Positions 22,075 through 24,625 of a stretch of 24,625 nucleotides of DNA are shown piece by piece. A model generated the notes under the pieces. That model saw only the letters and a list, made by a program, of their open reading frames with translations. It did no database searches and was not told the DNA's origin. Position 1 is the stretch's first letter, and each line of letters begins with the position of its first letter. The stretch comes from Bacteroidales bacterium (GTDB lineage: Bacteria; Bacteroidota; Bacteroidia; Bacteroidales; F082): NCBI GenBank assembly GCA_016281295.1, contig JAEEII010000309.1, forward strand, positions 1 to 24,625. Direction: 5' to 3'. Both the position numbers and the translations under genes were made by a program.

Positions 22075-24276
22075 ATGAGACCACAGACCCTTCATCAAGA
22101 AAATCCAATTCATTGTAGCTTTGGACTTTGCAGCCTCTTGGCCTTGATTCTCACGGTCCTCTCCCTGACAGGGAATGCCCAAACCGCGGACACCCTAACA
22201 GCGGGAGGACCGTTTTTTGTCAATGATGGTGAGACACTCATCTATCACATTCACCGAGACCCCGAGGCACGAAAAGGCACCGTTTCCGACGCCCTTCAGA
22301 ACGTCCCTGGCGTCAAGGTGGACACCGAAGGCAACCTCAGCCTGCGTGGTGTTGATGAGGTGCAACTGTTCATCAACGGGCGTCCCTCTCACTTCGATGA
22401 AGAGAGCCTGAAGAACTACCTGCAACAGGTGAAAGCCACAAGCATCGAACGCATCGAGATGATGACCAATCCCTCAGCACAATATACGTCAGCCACGAAC
22501 ACCGGTGTCATCAACATCATCACGAACCAAGAAAAAAATGCCGAACAACATCTCAGCTTCGGCTTCCAAGCCAACACACGCCCGAACCTTTCACCCTCGA
22601 TCTCTTATATCTGGAATAACAACCGATGGTCGTTTCATGCCAACCTGAAAGGCGGTTTTTCAAGCACCAAAGAACACGAGGAAGGATATAGCTATTCCTT
22701 TGTAGATCATCTTGTTAGCGGCATCCCTATCGGCATGGACACTGCCAGTATAAAACAATATCACAGCAACGACACCACGCTCAATTACAGTGCGGAACTC
22801 TTCCTAAAAGCGGAGTACCGTCCCGATGCCAAGAACGATTTCATGACCTACGTCAGCTTCACGCCCAGTAAAAATCATTCGGCCTCATACTCCAGCACCT
22901 ATCGTCATGAATACATCGACGACATCGGCGAGTATGACTATACCATCATCAACCACGACAACCAGCTGTTTCACTGGGGATCGGCAGGCATGAGCTGGCA
23001 TCACCGTTTTGACAGGCCCGGTCAGTATATGAGCATGGAACTGAATTCCGATTTCGACTTCGGGGGAGGCATCACCCAAGAGACCAGAATCTTCAAAAAC
23101 CAACCCGAGTTGAACCGCGACATCAAAATGTTCAACGACTTCACCGACATAGGCTACAACGCGAAAATTGAATATATCCATCCCTATCGTCTGTCAGGAA
23201 AAGACGAAACGAAAAGCCAACAAGGAGAGTTCTACTTGAGCATCACCGACAACAGGAAACCTGACAACAACATCGGTCGATACGACACATTAGGTACAGA
23301 CGGCTATGTCACCGACTGGAACCGCTCAGAGAACCGTCGTTTCACCCGGCACCAAACCGCAGGCACGGCCATGGTTCAGCATCACTTCGGGGAGGCTTTC
23401 ACCGTCAAAGGCGGTGTCAGTGCGGAGACCACTTGGATCAAGTCAAGGTATTTTGACACTCCCCAATATGACACTTTAATGCGGTTTACTTACTTGCGTC
23501 CCTCGCTACATCTCTCCTACCGTACACCTTCGATGCATAACTTCAGCTTCAGCTATACCCGCAAGAGCAACTATCCTTGGGTGCGTTATTTCACTCGCAG
23601 GAAAGACTACCAAGAGGAATCGTTCAGCACAGGTAATCCAGCGTTAAAGCCCACCATGGTCGATGTCTTTGAACTTGCATGGGCCAAATACGACGACCGT
23701 CTCGGGTCGGTGAATGTGAAGGGCTATTTCAACAACTCCATCAATGCCATCAACATGGTGAGCGATGTGGCTTACGACTCCTTATGGGGAAGGCAGGTGC
23801 CGTTCACGAAGCCTGTGAATCTGAACCAGTACTACGAAGCTGGAGGTTCCTTCAACCTCACCTACCGTCCCAGTGCCATGTTCAATGTACGGTTGGAGGC
23901 CAATCTCTATGACTCTCATATCGAGACCTATTATGAAAAAACCCAGGACAGCTTGATCACAAGCAATTTATGGGCTTATAGCCTACGAATCGGCAGTTGG
24001 TGCAAATTATGGAACAAGTTGGAGTTTCATGCCACTGCCTACTACAACTCCCCCACCCAGACGCTTTTTGCCATCAGCCAAACCGCCTACGGAATCGACT
24101 GTGGCTTACGAGCCGACTTTTTCGACAACCGGCTCTCCCTTCTCTTCAACGCCTTCGACATCTTCAACTGGAACAAAGAGGATAACTACACTAACAATCC
24201 TTATTACATCTCATACAGTTCCAATAAAGCCAACAGTCGGTATCTCAGCATTGAGGTGGTTTACAAGGTACTTTAA
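22075..24276 (+). CDS. Outer-membrane beta-barrel protein with TonB-receptor-like plug (OMP_b-brl_3 type)
   Basis: This is a 733-residue outer-membrane protein. The signal sequence has a long n-region and the hydrophobic core FGLCSLLALILTVLSLTGNA, probably cut before QTADT. A plug-like domain follows (VSDALQNVPGVKVDTEGNLS, VDEVQLFINGRPS, IERIEMMTNPSAQY, TGVINIITN), then about 570 residues of alternating aromatic beta strands with acidic turns, ending SIEVVYKVL. The usual N-terminal carboxypeptidase-regulatory-like domain is missing and the chain does not end in Phe or Trp. No SusD partner follows. It is downstream of the M16 protease and probably in its operon. The ligand is unknown; it may be a TonB-dependent importer or a non-transporting barrel. 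Confidence 0.88.
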   Translation: MRPQTLHQENPIHCSFGLCSLLALILTVLSLTGNAQTADTLTAGGPFFVNDGETLIYHIHRDPEARKGTVSDALQNVPGVKVDTEGNLSLRGVDEVQLFINGRPSHFDEESLKNYLQQVKATSIERIEMMTNPSAQYTSATNTGVINIITNQEKNAEQHLSFGFQANTRPNLSPSISYIWNNNRWSFHANLKGGFSSTKEHEEGYSYSFVDHLVSGIPIGMDTASIKQYHSNDTTLNYSAELFLKAEYRPDAKNDFMTYVSFTPSKNHSASYSSTYRHEYIDDIGEYDYTIINHDNQLFHWGSAGMSWHHRFDRPGQYMSMELNSDFDFGGGITQETRIFKNQPELNRDIKMFNDFTDIGYNAKIEYIHPYRLSGKDETKSQQGEFYLSITDNRKPDNNIGRYDTLGTDGYVTDWNRSENRRFTRHQTAGTAMVQHHFGEAFTVKGGVSAETTWIKSRYFDTPQYDTLMRFTYLRPSLHLSYRTPSMHNFSFSYTRKSNYPWVRYFTRRKDYQEESFSTGNPALKPTMVDVFELAWAKYDDRLGSVNVKGYFNNSINAINMVSDVAYDSLWGRQVPFTKPVNLNQYYEAGGSFNLTYRPSAMFNVRLEANLYDSHIETYYEKTQDSLITSNLWAYSLRIGSWCKLWNKLEFHATAYYNSPTQTLFAISQTAYGIDCGLRADFFDNRLSLLFNAFDIFNWNKEDNYTNNPYYISYSSNKANSRYLSIEVVYKVL

Positions 24277-24286
24277 CTCAGCTTTT

Positions 24287-24625
24287 TTAGCTAGTCCATC
24301 TCTCAATGCGGCATTGATGCTGTTTGGTGTCGCGGTCGTAAGTGATGCCCACCAAGAGGAGACGAGAATTGAGAGTGGAAAATTGAGAGTTATTATTTGA
24401 CAAGGGAAGATTAAGATATTGGGCTACTTTGGCGGGAGACTGCTTACGGTGGATTTGATCGATGGCGGTGTCAACAGCCTTGTAGTATTTCAACTCGATG
24501 ATGATGGCGGGAGAATCGACGTTCTTGCGAGGAATCAGCACCAGGTCAGCGAAGCCCTTGCCCGTGGCCAGCTCACGGTGGATGATATAGTCGTTGGAAG
24601 CGTAATAGTAGGCGATGCTCAACAC
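24287..24625 (-). CDS. AAA-ATPase-like protein, C-terminal PD-(D/E)XK nuclease domain (partial)
   Basis: The frame is open to the right edge, so only the C-terminal 112 residues are seen and the true start lies outside. The segment GKGFADLVLIPR and AIIIELKYYK gives the D...ExK core of the PDDEXK_9 (DUF1703) domain found at the end of AAA-ATPase-like (PF09820) proteins, a large expanded family in Bacteroidales. HRKQSPAKVAQYLNL follows. Close to the end, the residues NNNSQFSTLNSRL are encoded by an AATTGAG-type repeat read in the antisense direction, inserted without breaking the frame before LLLVGITYDRDTKQ. Function is unknown. The gene converges with the barrel gene, with 10 bases between the stops. 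Confidence 0.85.
   Translation of the reverse strand: MLSIAYYYASNDYIIHRELATGKGFADLVLIPRKNVDSPAIIIELKYYKAVDTAIDQIHRKQSPAKVAQYLNLPLSNNNSQFSTLNSRLLLVGITYDRDTKQHQCRIERWTS
24364..24391 (+). repeat. AATTGAG repeat pair inside the nuclease gene
   Basis: Two GAATTGAGAGT-like units occur at 24366-24376 and 24381-24391. Their orientation is sense for the barrel gene that ends 88 bases upstream and antisense for the nuclease gene that contains them. They are the same heptamer family as at 7355-7417. Confidence 0.7.

Noticed and set aside
24277..24296. AGCT-T6-AGCT hairpin as a terminator of the barrel gene
   Set aside because: The stem is only four pairs and the T-run lies in the loop, so it would not terminate; it also overlaps the nuclease stop codon.

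Overview
The window looks like a chromosomal segment of a member of the order Bacteroidales. The evidence is promoters of the TTG/TAnnTTTG type found only in Bacteroidetes, no Shine-Dalgarno dependence, Bacteroidetes-style lipoproteins, an OMP_b-brl_3-type barrel, a secreted GH2 enzyme and an AAA-ATPase-like/PDDEXK_9 protein. I cannot name the genus. The segment is dense with housekeeping and metabolic genes. I see no phage, IS element, CRISPR array or rRNA.

Layout. Positions 1-1431 (minus strand) hold one end of a lysine-fermentation operon: promoter, atoD (CoA-transferase alpha subunit), kal and the start of kce. Positions 1467-2535 (minus) hold an ECF sigma factor, a 64-residue protein of unknown function and a strong terminator. 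Positions 2635-6016 (plus) hold uvrA and a ProXp-ala/YbaK-type tRNA-editing deacylase, and 6013-7351 a stand-alone arginine deiminase with its own promoter. A convergent minus operon (11674 to 7402) encodes a hotdog thioesterase and a large secreted GH2 beta-galactosidase. The divergent plus operon (11785-14576) pairs a short multi-spanning membrane protein with ligA through an ATGA overlap. Next come a MalY/PatB-type aminotransferase (minus), an RRM protein, tRNA-Arg(TCT) with promoter and terminator, guanine deaminase, a coiled-coil lipoprotein, a GT2 glycosyltransferase (minus) and a second hotdog thioesterase. Positions 19051-24276 hold an M16 metalloprotease lipoprotein followed by an outer-membrane beta-barrel with a TonB-receptor-like plug. 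The window ends in the 3' part of an AAA-ATPase-like/PD-(D/E)XK gene (minus).

How the genes fit together. Lysine fermentation and arginine deimination point to a cell that gains energy or nitrogen from amino acids, consistent with the protease and lyase genes. The M16 protease next to an outer-membrane receptor-like barrel is the most interesting pairing, because it resembles the FusC/FusA and PqqL/YddB arrangement for importing and cutting protein ligands. At DNA level, short arrays of an AATTNAG heptamer sit at or just after the 3' ends of several unrelated genes, always in the sense direction of the gene they follow. One array is translated inside the nuclease gene.
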